NCBI GenBank assembly: GCA_937908275.1
Contig: CALERA010000271.1
Location: 1-9,380, forward strand
Reading direction: 5' to 3'
Source of the DNA: an uncultured Desulfarculaceae bacterium
GTDB lineage: Bacteria; Desulfobacterota; Desulfarculia; Desulfarculales; Desulfarculaceae
DNA length: 9,380 nt
Positions 1 through 7,405 of the stretch are shown piece after piece; position 1 is the first letter of the stretch, and every line of letters starts with the position of its first letter. Both the position numbers and the translations under genes were made by a program. Under the pieces are notes generated by a model, which ran no database searches, had not been told where the DNA came from, and worked only from the letters and a program-made list of their open reading frames with translations.

Positions 1-1
1 G

Positions 2-613
2 CGGGTGGTGCCCGACGGGGTGGACCAGGGGCTTTTCCACCCCGGCGACCAACTGGCCGCGCGGCGGGAGCTGGGCCTGCCCCAGGCTGGCCCCCTGCTG
101 CTCTTCGTGGGCCGTCTGGTGGAGGTCAAGGGGCCGGATCTGGCCCTGGCGGCCCTGGCCCGGACCCAGGCCCCGCGCCTGGCCCTGGTGGGCGCTGGCC
201 CCCTGGCCGAGAGCCTGCGCCGCCAGGCCACCTGCCTGGGCCTGGGCGAGCGCCTGATCTGGGCCGGAGAGCGGCCCCACGCCGAGATCGCACGCTGGCT
301 GGCGGCCAGCGACGGCCTGGTGTTGCCCAGCCGCAGCGAGGGCGAACCCAACGTGGCCCTGGAGGCCCTGGCCGCCGGCCGGCCGGCGGCGGCGGCCAGG
401 GTGGGCGGGGTGCCGAAGGTGATCGTCGAGGGCCTGGGCGGCTGCCTGGCCCGGCCCCAGGACCCCGAAGACCTGGCCCGGGCCATGGGGAGGCTGCTGG
501 CCCGGACCTGGGAGCCGGCGGCCCTGCGGGGCCTGGTGGCCCAGCGCTCCTGGCCGGCCAGCGCGGCGCGGCTGTTGGCGGTGTTGGCCGAGGCGGCGGG
601 GGAGGCGCGGTGA
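2..613 (+). CDS. Glycosyltransferase family 4-like protein, C-terminal part (5' end outside window)
   Basis: Only the C-terminal half of a GT-B fold glycosyltransferase is present; the reading frame is open to the window edge, so the GTG near base 5 is not the true start. The visible part begins with the inter-domain motif VVPDGVDQGLF (compare VPNGVD in GT4 enzymes). It continues with the first strand of the nucleotide-sugar domain (LLLFVGRLVEVKGPDLALAAL) and then GAGPL. The E-x7-E donor-binding signature is EGEPNVALE, about 90 residues before the stop, followed by the usual AAGRP and GGVPKVIVEG loops. Such enzymes move a sugar from a nucleotide donor to a growing polysaccharide or lipid-linked acceptor on the cytoplasmic face of the membrane. 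The stop TGA overlaps the next GTG start (GTGA), so the two are translationally coupled. Donor and acceptor cannot be named. The family call is firm. Confidence 0.9.
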   Translation, partial: RVVPDGVDQGLFHPGDQLAARRELGLPQAGPLLLFVGRLVEVKGPDLALAALARTQAPRLALVGAGPLAESLRRQATCLGLGERLIWAGERPHAEIARWLAASDGLVLPSRSEGEPNVALEALAAGRPAAAARVGGVPKVIVEGLGGCLARPQDPEDLARAMGRLLARTWEPAALRGLVAQRSWPASAARLLAVLAEAAGEAR

Positions 614-1890
614 AGAACTACCTCCTGATCAGCTATGTCTTTCCCCCCACCGGCGGGGTGGGCGCGCAACGGGCTTTGAAGTTCGCCAAGTACAGCCCGG
701 AGTTCGGCTGGCGGCCGGTGGTGCTGACCCCGGACCAGGCCTCGTCCTCGTTGCGCGATCCCGGCCTGCTGGCCGACCTGCCGCCGGACTTGATCGTGGA
801 GCGCCTGCCCAGCCTGGAGCCAGCCTCCAGCGGCGAAATCTCCACCAGCCTGCGCGCGGCGGACCTGCCGCCCCTGGCCCGGCTCAAGGCCCTGGCCGCC
901 GGGCTGCTCTTTCCGGACCGTCACGTGCTCTGGCTGCCCACCGCCCTGCCCGGGGCCCTGGCCGCCGCCCGTCGGCGCCAGGCCCGGGCGGTGATGGTCA
1001 CCGCCCCGCCCTTTTCCACCTTCCTGCTGGGCCTGGCGGTGGCCCGCTTGGCCGGCCTGCCCCTGGTGCTGGATTTCCGCGACGACTGGAGCGGCTTTTA
1101 CACCAAGGGCTTTGCCGCCCGGGGTGGGGGGGTGTTGTGGCGGCGGCTGGTGCTGGCCTGCGAGCGGATCTGCGTGCGCGCCGCCGCGCGGGTCATCGGC
1201 AACACCCCGGAGATGACCGCCCGCCTGGCCCGGCTGCACGGCGGCCCGGCCGCCAAGTACGTCTGGGTGCCCAACGGCTACGACCCCGAGGACTACGCCG
1301 ACCTGGACCGCCAACCCGCCCCGGACCCGAGGGGCCGCCTGCGCCTGACCTACGCCGGCACGGTCTTCGCGGCCAGGCCCCTGGGCGAGCTCTGGGCCGG
1401 CCTGGCCCGGCTGAGCCCGGCCCAGCGCGCGCGCCTGGCGGTCACGGTCATGGGCCGGGTGCTGCCCGGCGAGGTGGCCGACCCCGGCCTGGAGGGACTG
1501 GAAGTGGAGGTGCTGCCCTTCGCCCCCCACCAGGAGGCCCTGCGCCGCATGGCCGCCTCCGACGTCCTGCTCCTGACCGTGGCCGACCTGCCCGGCCTGG
1601 CCAGCATGGTGCCGGCCAAGCTCTACGAATACCTGGCCGTGGGCCGGCCCATCCTGGCCATCGCGCCCTGGGGCGAGGCCGCCCGCCTGATCGCGGCCAC
1701 CGAAGCCGGAGCGGTGGTCCCACCCGGCCAGCCCGAGGCAGTGGCCAAGGTCCTGGCCGACTGGCTGGAGCGCCCGCCCCGGCCGGCCGGGCCGCCGCCG
1801 GCGGTCTTCCAGCGCCGCCGGCTCAGCGCGCTCCTGGCCCGCACCCTGGATCAAGCCGTCAGTGAGAGGTCCCAGCCATGGTGGTCCTGA
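610..1890 (+). CDS. Glycosyltransferase, GT-B fold (family 4-like), 426 aa
   Basis: This is a complete second glycosyltransferase. The GTG start overlaps the preceding stop and has a purine-rich GGGGGAGG at 598-605. The N-terminus reads LLISYVFPPTGGVGAQR (residues 5-21), the glycine-rich first loop typical of GT4-like enzymes that act on surface polysaccharides. DFRDDW lies at 155-160, VPNGYDPEDY at 220-229 between the two Rossmann-like domains, and YAGTV at 248-252 opens the second domain. MVPAKLYEYLAVGRPILA at 333-350 matches the donor-site helix, with E340 as the likely conserved glutamate. There is no signal peptide and no clear membrane helix, consistent with a cytosolic or membrane-associated enzyme. 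The pairing with the upstream enzyme suggests consecutive steps in building one glycan; that is inference. The sugar specificity is unknown. The last 13 bases overlap the following transporter gene. Confidence 0.9.
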   Translation: MKNYLLISYVFPPTGGVGAQRALKFAKYSPEFGWRPVVLTPDQASSSLRDPGLLADLPPDLIVERLPSLEPASSGEISTSLRAADLPPLARLKALAAGLLFPDRHVLWLPTALPGALAAARRRQARAVMVTAPPFSTFLLGLAVARLAGLPLVLDFRDDWSGFYTKGFAARGGGVLWRRLVLACERICVRAAARVIGNTPEMTARLARLHGGPAAKYVWVPNGYDPEDYADLDRQPAPDPRGRLRLTYAGTVFAARPLGELWAGLARLSPAQRARLAVTVMGRVLPGEVADPGLEGLEVEVLPFAPHQEALRRMAASDVLLLTVADLPGLASMVPAKLYEYLAVGRPILAIAPWGEAARLIAATEAGAVVPPGQPEAVAKVLADWLERPPRPAGPPPAVFQRRRLSALLARTLDQAVSERSQPWWS

Positions 1891-2807
1891 TCAGTGTGGT
1901 CCCCATCTTCCTGGTCATCATCCTGGGGGTGGTGGGCGCGATGCGGGGCTTCTTCCCGCCCGGGTTCACCGAACCGGCCAACCGCCTGGCCTATTACCTG
2001 GCGGTGCCGGCCCTGATCTTCCGCTCGGTGGCCAAATCCCCCCTGCACGAGGCCTTCCAACCCCTGCCGGCGGCGGTGGCGGTGGTCTGCCTGGTGCTGA
2101 ACCTGCTGCTCTCGGCCTGGTTGAGCCGCCTGTTGCTGGGGGCCAGCCCCGAGACCGCCCCCCGCCGGGCCTCCTTCATCCAGAGCACCATCCACGGCAA
2201 CCAGGCCTACCTGGCCTTCGCGGTGATCTTCTACGCCCTGGGCCAGACCGGCATGAACACCGCGGTGCTGATCGGCACCGCCGTGATCATCGGCCAAAAC
2301 CTGCTCTCGGTGGTCTGCTTCACCTACTGGGGCCGGGGCGGGCGGGGGCGCGGGGTCTCGCCGGTCAAGGCGGTCCTGGGCAACCCCATCATCCTGGTCA
2401 CCGTGGCCGGCCTGATCTTCTCCTTCAGCGACCTGAAGCTGCCGGAGGTGGTGGACCGCACCCTGGGCATCCTGGCCGGCATGGGCCTGCCCCTGGCGCT
2501 GCTGATCATCGGGGCCAACCTCAGCCAGGGCCGCCTGGGCGGCAGTTGGCGGGAGCTGGGGGTGATGAGCCTGTCCAAGCTGCTGCTGTTGCCCGGCCTG
2601 GGCTGGCTGCTCCTGACCCTGGCCGGGGTGGGGGACCTGCCGGCCACGGTGACGGTGATCATGCTGGCCGCGCCCCTGGCCACGGTCAGCCCGATCATGG
2701 CCGAGCAACTGGGCGGCGATCCGGTGCTGACCTCCCAGGCCACCACCCTGACCCACGCCCTTTCGGCGGCCAGCTTCTCGCTCTGGCTGCTGCTGCTGCA
2801 CCACTGA
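1878..2807 (+). CDS. AEC-family (auxin efflux carrier type) membrane transporter, 309 aa
   Basis: An integral membrane protein with about ten hydrophobic segments across its whole length, the normal size for bacterial AEC carriers (PF03547). The N-terminus VVPIFLVIILGVVGAM, the segment YYLAVPALIFRSVAK (39-53), the conserved GNQAYLAFAV (108-117), GNPIILVTVAG (168-178), PLALLIIGANL (205-215) and AAPLATVSPIMAEQLGGD (264-281) follow the family pattern. The split around the central hydrophilic loop (WGRGGRGRG, 151-159) separates two five-helix halves. Bacterial members carry small carboxylates such as malate or malonate, but the substrate of this one is not evident. The ATG start lies inside the glycosyltransferase gene with GAGAGG at 1864-1869, eight bases upstream, so translation is probably coupled. 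It is convergent with the next gene, only 25 bases away. The family call is strong; a link to glycan synthesis is not supported. Confidence 0.9.
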   Translation: MVVLISVVPIFLVIILGVVGAMRGFFPPGFTEPANRLAYYLAVPALIFRSVAKSPLHEAFQPLPAAVAVVCLVLNLLLSAWLSRLLLGASPETAPRRASFIQSTIHGNQAYLAFAVIFYALGQTGMNTAVLIGTAVIIGQNLLSVVCFTYWGRGGRGRGVSPVKAVLGNPIILVTVAGLIFSFSDLKLPEVVDRTLGILAGMGLPLALLIIGANLSQGRLGGSWRELGVMSLSKLLLLPGLGWLLLTLAGVGDLPATVTVIMLAAPLATVSPIMAEQLGGDPVLTSQATTLTHALSAASFSLWLLLLHH

Positions 2808-2825
2808 AAACGGCCGGAATCGGCC
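2807..2825 (-). terminator. Small intrinsic terminator closing the minus-strand operon
   Basis: On the minus strand, 7 bases after the stop of the SRPBCC-like gene, GGCCG (2825-2821) pairs with CGGCC (2816-2812) around the loop ATTC. The stem is followed, after one G, by TTTT (2810-2807). The stem is only five pairs long and the T-run is short, so termination may be partial. On the plus strand no T-run follows the same hairpin, so the signal suits the minus strand only. Confidence 0.5.
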
Positions 2826-2832
2826 AAGAGGA

Positions 2833-3393
2833 TCAGGCCGCGCGCCGCTGGGCCTCCTGGCGCACCAGGCGCAGGATCTCGCGGCGGATCAGGCCGCTGC
2901 CCGGCCGGATCGCCCACCAATAACGCCGGAAGAGCCGCCGCGCCTCCGGCCCCAGGCACTGGATCCGGGTCTCGGTGCTGAGCCGGCTGGCGTGGCCGGC
3001 CAGGGGCTCCACCAGGAAGTTGGTGGCCACCTTTACCAGGCCGGGTTGGTCGAAGCCCACGAACTCGGCCGCCGGCAGGCGCAGCAGTTCCGGGGCCAGG
3101 CCCCAGGGCCGGCCCACCAGACCCAGCACCAGCTCCCGCCCCTCCCGCCGCTCCAGGGCGATGAAGCCCATCCGCAACATGCCCTCCAGGGACTTGCCCT
3201 GGTCCAGGCTCTCGCCCGCCCCGCCCCTCAGGCGCTGGGGCAGTTGGCGCAGGAAATAAAGCAGTCCCACCAGGGGCGAGCGCCGCAGATCCATCTCCAG
3301 CAAGGCCTGAAAGACCAGCCCGGGCCGGGCCTGGACCAAGGTCTGGTGCTGCTCGCGGAAGTCCCAGATTGGCAGGAAGTCATCGAGCGGCAA
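2833..3393 (-). CDS. SRPBCC (START-like) fold protein of unknown function, 186 aa
   Basis: A small soluble protein with no signal peptide or membrane helix. The order of elements resembles SRPBCC/polyketide-cyclase type proteins: an N-terminal strand with polar residues (FREQHQTLVQARP, 12-24), a helical segment (PGLVFQALLEMDL), then strands MGFIALERREGRELVLGLVGRPW (75-97), GFDQPGLVKVATNFLVEPL (113-131) and SRLSTETRIQCLG (136-148). It ends in a long C-terminal helix with the motif RRYWWAIRPGSGLIRREILR (156-175). That ending recurs in uncharacterised bacterial proteins of this fold, where a hydrophobic pocket binds a lipid-like ligand. A TTG start is chosen because a perfect AAGGAGG lies five bases upstream. 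It is the last gene of the selA operon, 34 bases after the GGDEF/TPR gene. The fold call is by pattern only; the ligand and role are unknown. Confidence 0.6.
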   Translation of the reverse strand: MPLDDFLPIWDFREQHQTLVQARPGLVFQALLEMDLRRSPLVGLLYFLRQLPQRLRGGAGESLDQGKSLEGMLRMGFIALERREGRELVLGLVGRPWGLAPELLRLPAAEFVGFDQPGLVKVATNFLVEPLAGHASRLSTETRIQCLGPEARRLFRRYWWAIRPGSGLIRREILRLVRQEAQRRAA

Positions 3394-3398
3394 GGCGG

Positions 3399-3405
3399 CC
3401 TCCTT
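3399..3405 (-). promoter_or_regulatory. Ribosome binding site deciding a TTG start
   Basis: AAGGAGG on the minus strand, five bases before TTG at 3393-3391. A consensus site this close fixes the rare TTG start of the SRPBCC-like gene; no ATG or GTG lies at a suitable distance. Confidence 0.8.
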
Positions 3406-3427
3406 GACCGGCCCCAGGCGGCCGGGG

Positions 3428-5974
3428 TTAGTCCGAGCCCAGGTCGGCCAGGGCGCGGCGGGCGGCCTCCAGGTTGGGCTCCAGCTCCAGGGCCCGGCGC
3501 AGGTGCTCGCGGGCGGCGGAGAGGTTGCCCAGGCGGGACTCCACCTGGCCCAGTTGCAGGTGCCAGAAGGGATCGCGCATCTGCTCCACCCCGGCCGCCG
3601 AGAGCAGGCGGGCCGCCTCCTCCATCTGGCCGTTCTCGGCCAGGGCCTGGGAGAGCACCCGCAGGTGGCGTCCCTCCTGGGGCTCCAGGTCGTGGGCGCG
3701 GCGGGCCAGGGACAGGGCGATCTCGCGGTTGGCCCCCCGGTCCAGGTAGAGCCCGGCCAGGCCGGAGAGGGCGGCCGCGTCGTGAGGGTTGACCTTCAGC
3801 GCCTGCTTGTAGGGCTCCTCGGCCTCGGCCGCCCGCCCGGCGCTGATCAGCACCTGGGCCAGGTGGCGGTGCACCGCCCGGCGGCAGCCGGGCAGGCTGG
3901 CGGCCCGGCCGAAGTACTCGGCCGCCTCGGCCAGGCGACCTTGGATCTGGGCCAGGCGGCCCAGTTGGAACAGGGCGTCGGGGTTGTCCGGCGACAGCTC
4001 CAGGCTTTGGGCCAGGTGCCGGCTGGCCGGCTCCAGTTGGCCCTGTTCCATCAGGGCGAAGCCCAGGTTGAAGTGGGCCATGTAGTCCTCGGGCGCGGCG
4101 GCCAGGGCGCGCTGGAACGAGGCCAGGGCCTTGTCGGTCTGCCCCAGGTGGCCCTGGCAGACCCCCAGGGAGTTGAGCAGGTTGGGCTCCTCCGGGCTCA
4201 GGAGCAGGCCGCGCTCGTATTCGGCCACCGCCTCGTGCAGGCGGCCCTGGGCGAAGAGCGCGTCGCCGCTGACGTTCAGGCTCAGGGCGTCGAAGACCAC
4301 CACCGCGCCCGGCTCCAGGAAGCCGGCGTGGACCAGGGCCTTGGCCGCGTTGGCCAGCAGGTCGGCGGCGGCGAAGCCCGGGCAGGGATGGAAGGCCACC
4401 CCCGCCCGCAGGGGCCGGCCGATCTGGGCGGCGGTGGTCTCGCTGATCTTGCGGGCCAGGTCAGCCGCCCGCTCCGGGGCCGCCCCGGGCAACAGGCCGG
4501 CCAGGGTGTCCGGGGCGTAGCGTCCCAGCCAATCCGGGTTGGGCCAGACCCCGCGCGCGGCCTGGGCCAGGGCGGCCAGCAGGGCCTCGGAGGCCTCGCG
4601 GCCGGCCACCTCGCGCAGGCCCTCCAGGCCCTCCACCCGCACCAGCACCGCGCACAACGGGCCGTCCTGGGCGGACATCAGGCCGAAAATATTCATGAAG
4701 GAGCGATGGTTGGCCAGGCCGCTGGCCTCGTCCAGGCCCAGGCGCAGCTCCCGGCCGGCCACCAGGATGGTCTTTTCCAGGCCGGACTCCAGGCCCTGGC
4801 CCGGCTCCTGGCCCAGGCGGCGCAGGGGGTCGCCGGGGCGGATGCCCCAGGTGGGATCGCCCAGGGCCAGGACCTCGGCCACCGCGTCGCTCTCGCCCAG
4901 GCTCACCACCCGCAGCTCGGCCTTGACCGCGGCCTGGCGGTTCTCGCCGCCTTGGGGGGCCAGCACCGCGAAGCGCTCGCCCTCGCTCAGACCATGCACC
5001 CGGCCCAGGTCCAGACGCACCCGGTCCAGGGGCAGGATGTCCAGCACGTGGCCGGCGCGGTCGGGGATCTCGCCAAACAGCAGGGGCTGCTCGCCCTCCA
5101 GGCGGGTGGCGCAATCCAGGGCGCGCAAGGCCCGGGCCTTCAAGACCGCCGCCGCCTCCACCGCCACCCCGCCGGCCTCCCAGAGCTGGGGCTCCAGCAG
5201 GGCCGCCCCCAGGTGCAGGCGCACCGTCAGGGGCTCGCCCTGGGGGGTGGACAGGTCCAACTCCCGGGCCTGGCGGCGCAGGTGGCCGGCCATCTCGCGC
5301 ACCGCCGCCGGCCCGCCCTTGAGCACCAGCACCAGGGCCTGGCCCACCCGGCCGGTGCGCAACACCGCCGGCCCCAGGCCGCGCAGCTTGCGGGCCAGGG
5401 CCAGGAGCAGGCGGTCGCCCAGGCGGCGGCCGTAGCGGTCCAGCAGGCCGGTGAAGCCCTGGGGGGTGCAGGCCAGCAGGGCCAGGCCGGCCTCCTCCTC
5501 GCCGGCGTCCAGGGCCGGGCGGTTCACGGTTTGGGAGGGGCTCAGGCGGCCCAGGGCATGGACCAGGGCCTCGTCCAGGGTGGCCTCGTTGGCCAGGCCG
5601 GTGACCGGGTCGGTCTCGGCCGACAGGCGCAGGCGCACCAGATCCAGGGAGGTCTCCACCAGGGCCGCCAGGTAGGGCGCGGCGGCCGGGGTGAGCTGCT
5701 CGGCCGTGACCCCGCCGATGATCAACAGGGCCAGGGCCCGGCCCCGCTCGGCCAGGGGCACCACCAGGCGACCGCCCCGCTCGTCAAAGACCGCCCGGCC
5801 CTTGCTGGCCGCGCGCTCCAGGGGGTCGTTCTCCTGGCCATTGACCGGCGGGGGCGCCAGGTCCACCCGGCCGCTGTGCAAGGCCCGGCGCAGGGGCTCC
5901 TTCAGGGTTTCGGCGTAGCGCTCCAAGAGCTCGAAATCCAGCGTTAAATCGGGATGCACCAACTCCGGGGACAC
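3428..5974 (-). CDS. Double degenerate-GGDEF, beta-domain and TPR-repeat protein, 848 aa
   Basis: A large soluble multidomain protein, probably a signalling scaffold. Residues ~10-115 look like a small GAF-type sensor domain (FDERGGRLVVPLAERGRALALLIIGG in the middle). A GGDEF-like domain starts at DPVTGLAN (122-129), but the signature position reads GRVGQ (208-212), preceded by the usual arginine (R206). Residues ~311-387 form a beta-rich segment (VHGLSEGERFAVL, KAELRVVSLGESDAVAEVL, GIRPGDPLRR) resembling SH3-like or FlgT C-terminal barrels. A second GGDEF-like domain starts at DEASGLAN (415-422) and has APDTL (487-491) where GGDEF should be. From ~569 to the end there are eight TPR units, for example FNLGFALMEQGQLEPASRHL. 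With both signatures lost it should not make cyclic di-GMP; it may bind a nucleotide or proteins instead. The GTG start has AAGGAGG seven bases upstream. It lies 28 bases after selA in the same operon. Domain calls are by eye; the function is unknown. Confidence 0.82.
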   Translation of the reverse strand: MSPELVHPDLTLDFELLERYAETLKEPLRRALHSGRVDLAPPPVNGQENDPLERAASKGRAVFDERGGRLVVPLAERGRALALLIIGGVTAEQLTPAAAPYLAALVETSLDLVRLRLSAETDPVTGLANEATLDEALVHALGRLSPSQTVNRPALDAGEEEAGLALLACTPQGFTGLLDRYGRRLGDRLLLALARKLRGLGPAVLRTGRVGQALVLVLKGGPAAVREMAGHLRRQARELDLSTPQGEPLTVRLHLGAALLEPQLWEAGGVAVEAAAVLKARALRALDCATRLEGEQPLLFGEIPDRAGHVLDILPLDRVRLDLGRVHGLSEGERFAVLAPQGGENRQAAVKAELRVVSLGESDAVAEVLALGDPTWGIRPGDPLRRLGQEPGQGLESGLEKTILVAGRELRLGLDEASGLANHRSFMNIFGLMSAQDGPLCAVLVRVEGLEGLREVAGREASEALLAALAQAARGVWPNPDWLGRYAPDTLAGLLPGAAPERAADLARKISETTAAQIGRPLRAGVAFHPCPGFAAADLLANAAKALVHAGFLEPGAVVVFDALSLNVSGDALFAQGRLHEAVAEYERGLLLSPEEPNLLNSLGVCQGHLGQTDKALASFQRALAAAPEDYMAHFNLGFALMEQGQLEPASRHLAQSLELSPDNPDALFQLGRLAQIQGRLAEAAEYFGRAASLPGCRRAVHRHLAQVLISAGRAAEAEEPYKQALKVNPHDAAALSGLAGLYLDRGANREIALSLARRAHDLEPQEGRHLRVLSQALAENGQMEEAARLLSAAGVEQMRDPFWHLQLGQVESRLGNLSAAREHLRRALELEPNLEAARRALADLGSD

Positions 5975-5981
5975 CAGCGGG

Positions 5982-5988
5982 CCTCCTT
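5982..5988 (-). promoter_or_regulatory. Ribosome binding site deciding a GTG start
   Basis: AAGGAGG on the minus strand, seven bases before the GTG at 5974-5972. It lies in the 28-base gap after the selA stop and supports independent initiation of the GGDEF/TPR gene within the operon. Confidence 0.8.
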
Positions 5989-6002
5989 GCCGGGTTATCG
6001 CC

Positions 6003-7403
6003 TCAGGCCGCCAGGCCGGCCAGGACGCGCACGATGACCGCCGCGTCGTCGGCCAACATGGTCCGCACGTCCAACAGCAGCCGGCCGTCCTCCAGGCGGC
6101 AGATGATCGGCGGGTCGGAGGCGCGCAGGGCCTCCTCGAGACGGGTGGGGGAAACGCCCTCCACCTTGACCGTCACCAGCTTGGTGGCCGGCGCGGCCAG
6201 GGGCAGGGCCCCGCCGCCCACCCGACTGACGCCATCGGCCAGGCCCACGCCCAAACGGGGCAGGCCCAGGGCCTTGAGCCGGCGCACCAGGGCCCGGGCC
6301 CGGCGGGTCAGCTCCTCCAGGGGGGTGGCCAGCATCCGCAGGGTGGGGATGGCGGCCATGGCCTCCTGGGGCTCGCGGTACAGCTCCAGGGTGGCCTCCA
6401 GGGCGGCCAGGGTCAGCTTGTCGATGCGCAGGGCGCGGTTCAGGGGGTTGGACCGGATGCGCTCCACCAGGTCGGCCCGGCCCAGGATGATCCCGGCCTG
6501 GGGGCCGCCCAGGAGCTTGTCGCCGCTGAAGGTCACCAGGTCCGCGCCGTCGGCCAGGGCCTCGGGCACCGTGGGCTCCTTGGGCAGGCCGAACTGGGTC
6601 AGGTCCATCAGCACCCCGGAGCCCAGGTCCTCCATCAAAGGCAGGTGGAAGCGGTCGGCGATGGCCCGCATCTCGCGCAGGGTGACCTCGTGGTGAAAGC
6701 CCACCACCGCGAAGTTGCTGGTGTGGACCTTGAGCAGCAGGCCGGTGTTGCTGGTGATGGCGTTCTCGTAGTCGCGGGCGTGGGTCTTGTTGGTGGTGCC
6801 CACCTCGCGCAGGATGGCCCCGGAGCGGGCCATCACGTCCGGGATGCGGAAGGACCCGCCGATCTCCACCAACTGGCCCCGGCTGACGATGACCTCCTGA
6901 CCGGCGGCCAGGGTCATCAGGCTGATGAAGACCGCGGCGGCGTTGTTGTTCACCACCAGGGCGGCCTCGGCCCCGGTGATCTCGGTCAGGATGCCGGCCA
7001 CGTGGCTGTAGCGGCTGCCCCGCGCCCCGGCGGCCAGGTTGTATTCCAGGTTGGTGTAGGTCTGGTTCAGCTCCAGCAGGCGTTTCAGGGCCACCTCGGC
7101 CAGCAGCGAGCGGCCCAGGTTGGTGTGCACCACCACCCCGGTGGCGTTGACCACCCGGCGCAGGCTGGGCCGGGCCAGGTCCCGGGCCTGGGCCGCGGCG
7201 GCCACGGCCACCCCGGCCAGGGACAGCGCCTCGGCGGCGACCTCCCGGCCGGCCAGCAGGCCCTCGCGCAGGCCCTCCAGCACCAGGCGCACCGCCTTGA
7301 CCCGCAGCCCCCGGGGAACCTGGCCCTCCAGGGCCTCCAGCTCAGGCCGGGCCAGCACCTGGTCCACCTTGGGCAGACCCGCCAATCGCTTTTGTTTGTC
7401 CAT
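6003..7403 (-). CDS. selA: L-seryl-tRNA(Sec) selenium transferase (selenocysteine synthase)
   Basis: SelA is a cytosolic PLP enzyme that converts seryl-tRNA(Sec) to selenocysteyl-tRNA(Sec) using selenophosphate. The product is 466 aa, close to the usual ~460. The N-terminal helical tRNA-binding region (LAGLPKVDQVLARP, 7-20) leads into RRVVNATGVVVHTNLGRSLL (82-101). The glycine/arginine-rich segment NLAAGARGSRYSH (122-134) and LVVNNNAAAVF (149-159) follow, all hallmarks of the family. The PLP-binding lysine is K296 in FSGDKLLGGPQAG (292-304), with the conserved EDLGSG at 258-263. The C-terminal domain ends PPIICRLEDGRLLLDVRTML (431-450). The ATG start is chosen over a longer open frame because homology begins there and AAGAGGA (7417-7411) sits seven bases upstream; the extra upstream frame overlaps the Nudix gene. 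It starts 2 bases after the Nudix stop. Its presence implies selB, selD and a tRNA-Sec elsewhere in the genome; none is in this window. Confidence 0.97.
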   Translation of the reverse strand: MDKQKRLAGLPKVDQVLARPELEALEGQVPRGLRVKAVRLVLEGLREGLLAGREVAAEALSLAGVAVAAAAQARDLARPSLRRVVNATGVVVHTNLGRSLLAEVALKRLLELNQTYTNLEYNLAAGARGSRYSHVAGILTEITGAEAALVVNNNAAAVFISLMTLAAGQEVIVSRGQLVEIGGSFRIPDVMARSGAILREVGTTNKTHARDYENAITSNTGLLLKVHTSNFAVVGFHHEVTLREMRAIADRFHLPLMEDLGSGVLMDLTQFGLPKEPTVPEALADGADLVTFSGDKLLGGPQAGIILGRADLVERIRSNPLNRALRIDKLTLAALEATLELYREPQEAMAAIPTLRMLATPLEELTRRARALVRRLKALGLPRLGVGLADGVSRVGGGALPLAAPATKLVTVKVEGVSPTRLEEALRASDPPIICRLEDGRLLLDVRTMLADDAAVIVRVLAGLAA

Positions 7404-7405
7404 GC

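Noticed and set aside
1851..2804. Minus-strand open frame of 317 codons opposite the AEC transporter
   Set aside because: The product is low-complexity, rich in Q, G, H and D, with no motif; the plus strand encodes a clear membrane transporter.
3404..5947. Long plus-strand open frame of 847 codons opposite the GGDEF/TPR gene
   Set aside because: It is an antisense shadow: the predicted protein is a Q/G/A/H-rich run with no recognisable domain, it mirrors the codon bias of the real gene, and the minus-strand product has clear domains and a consensus ribosome binding site.
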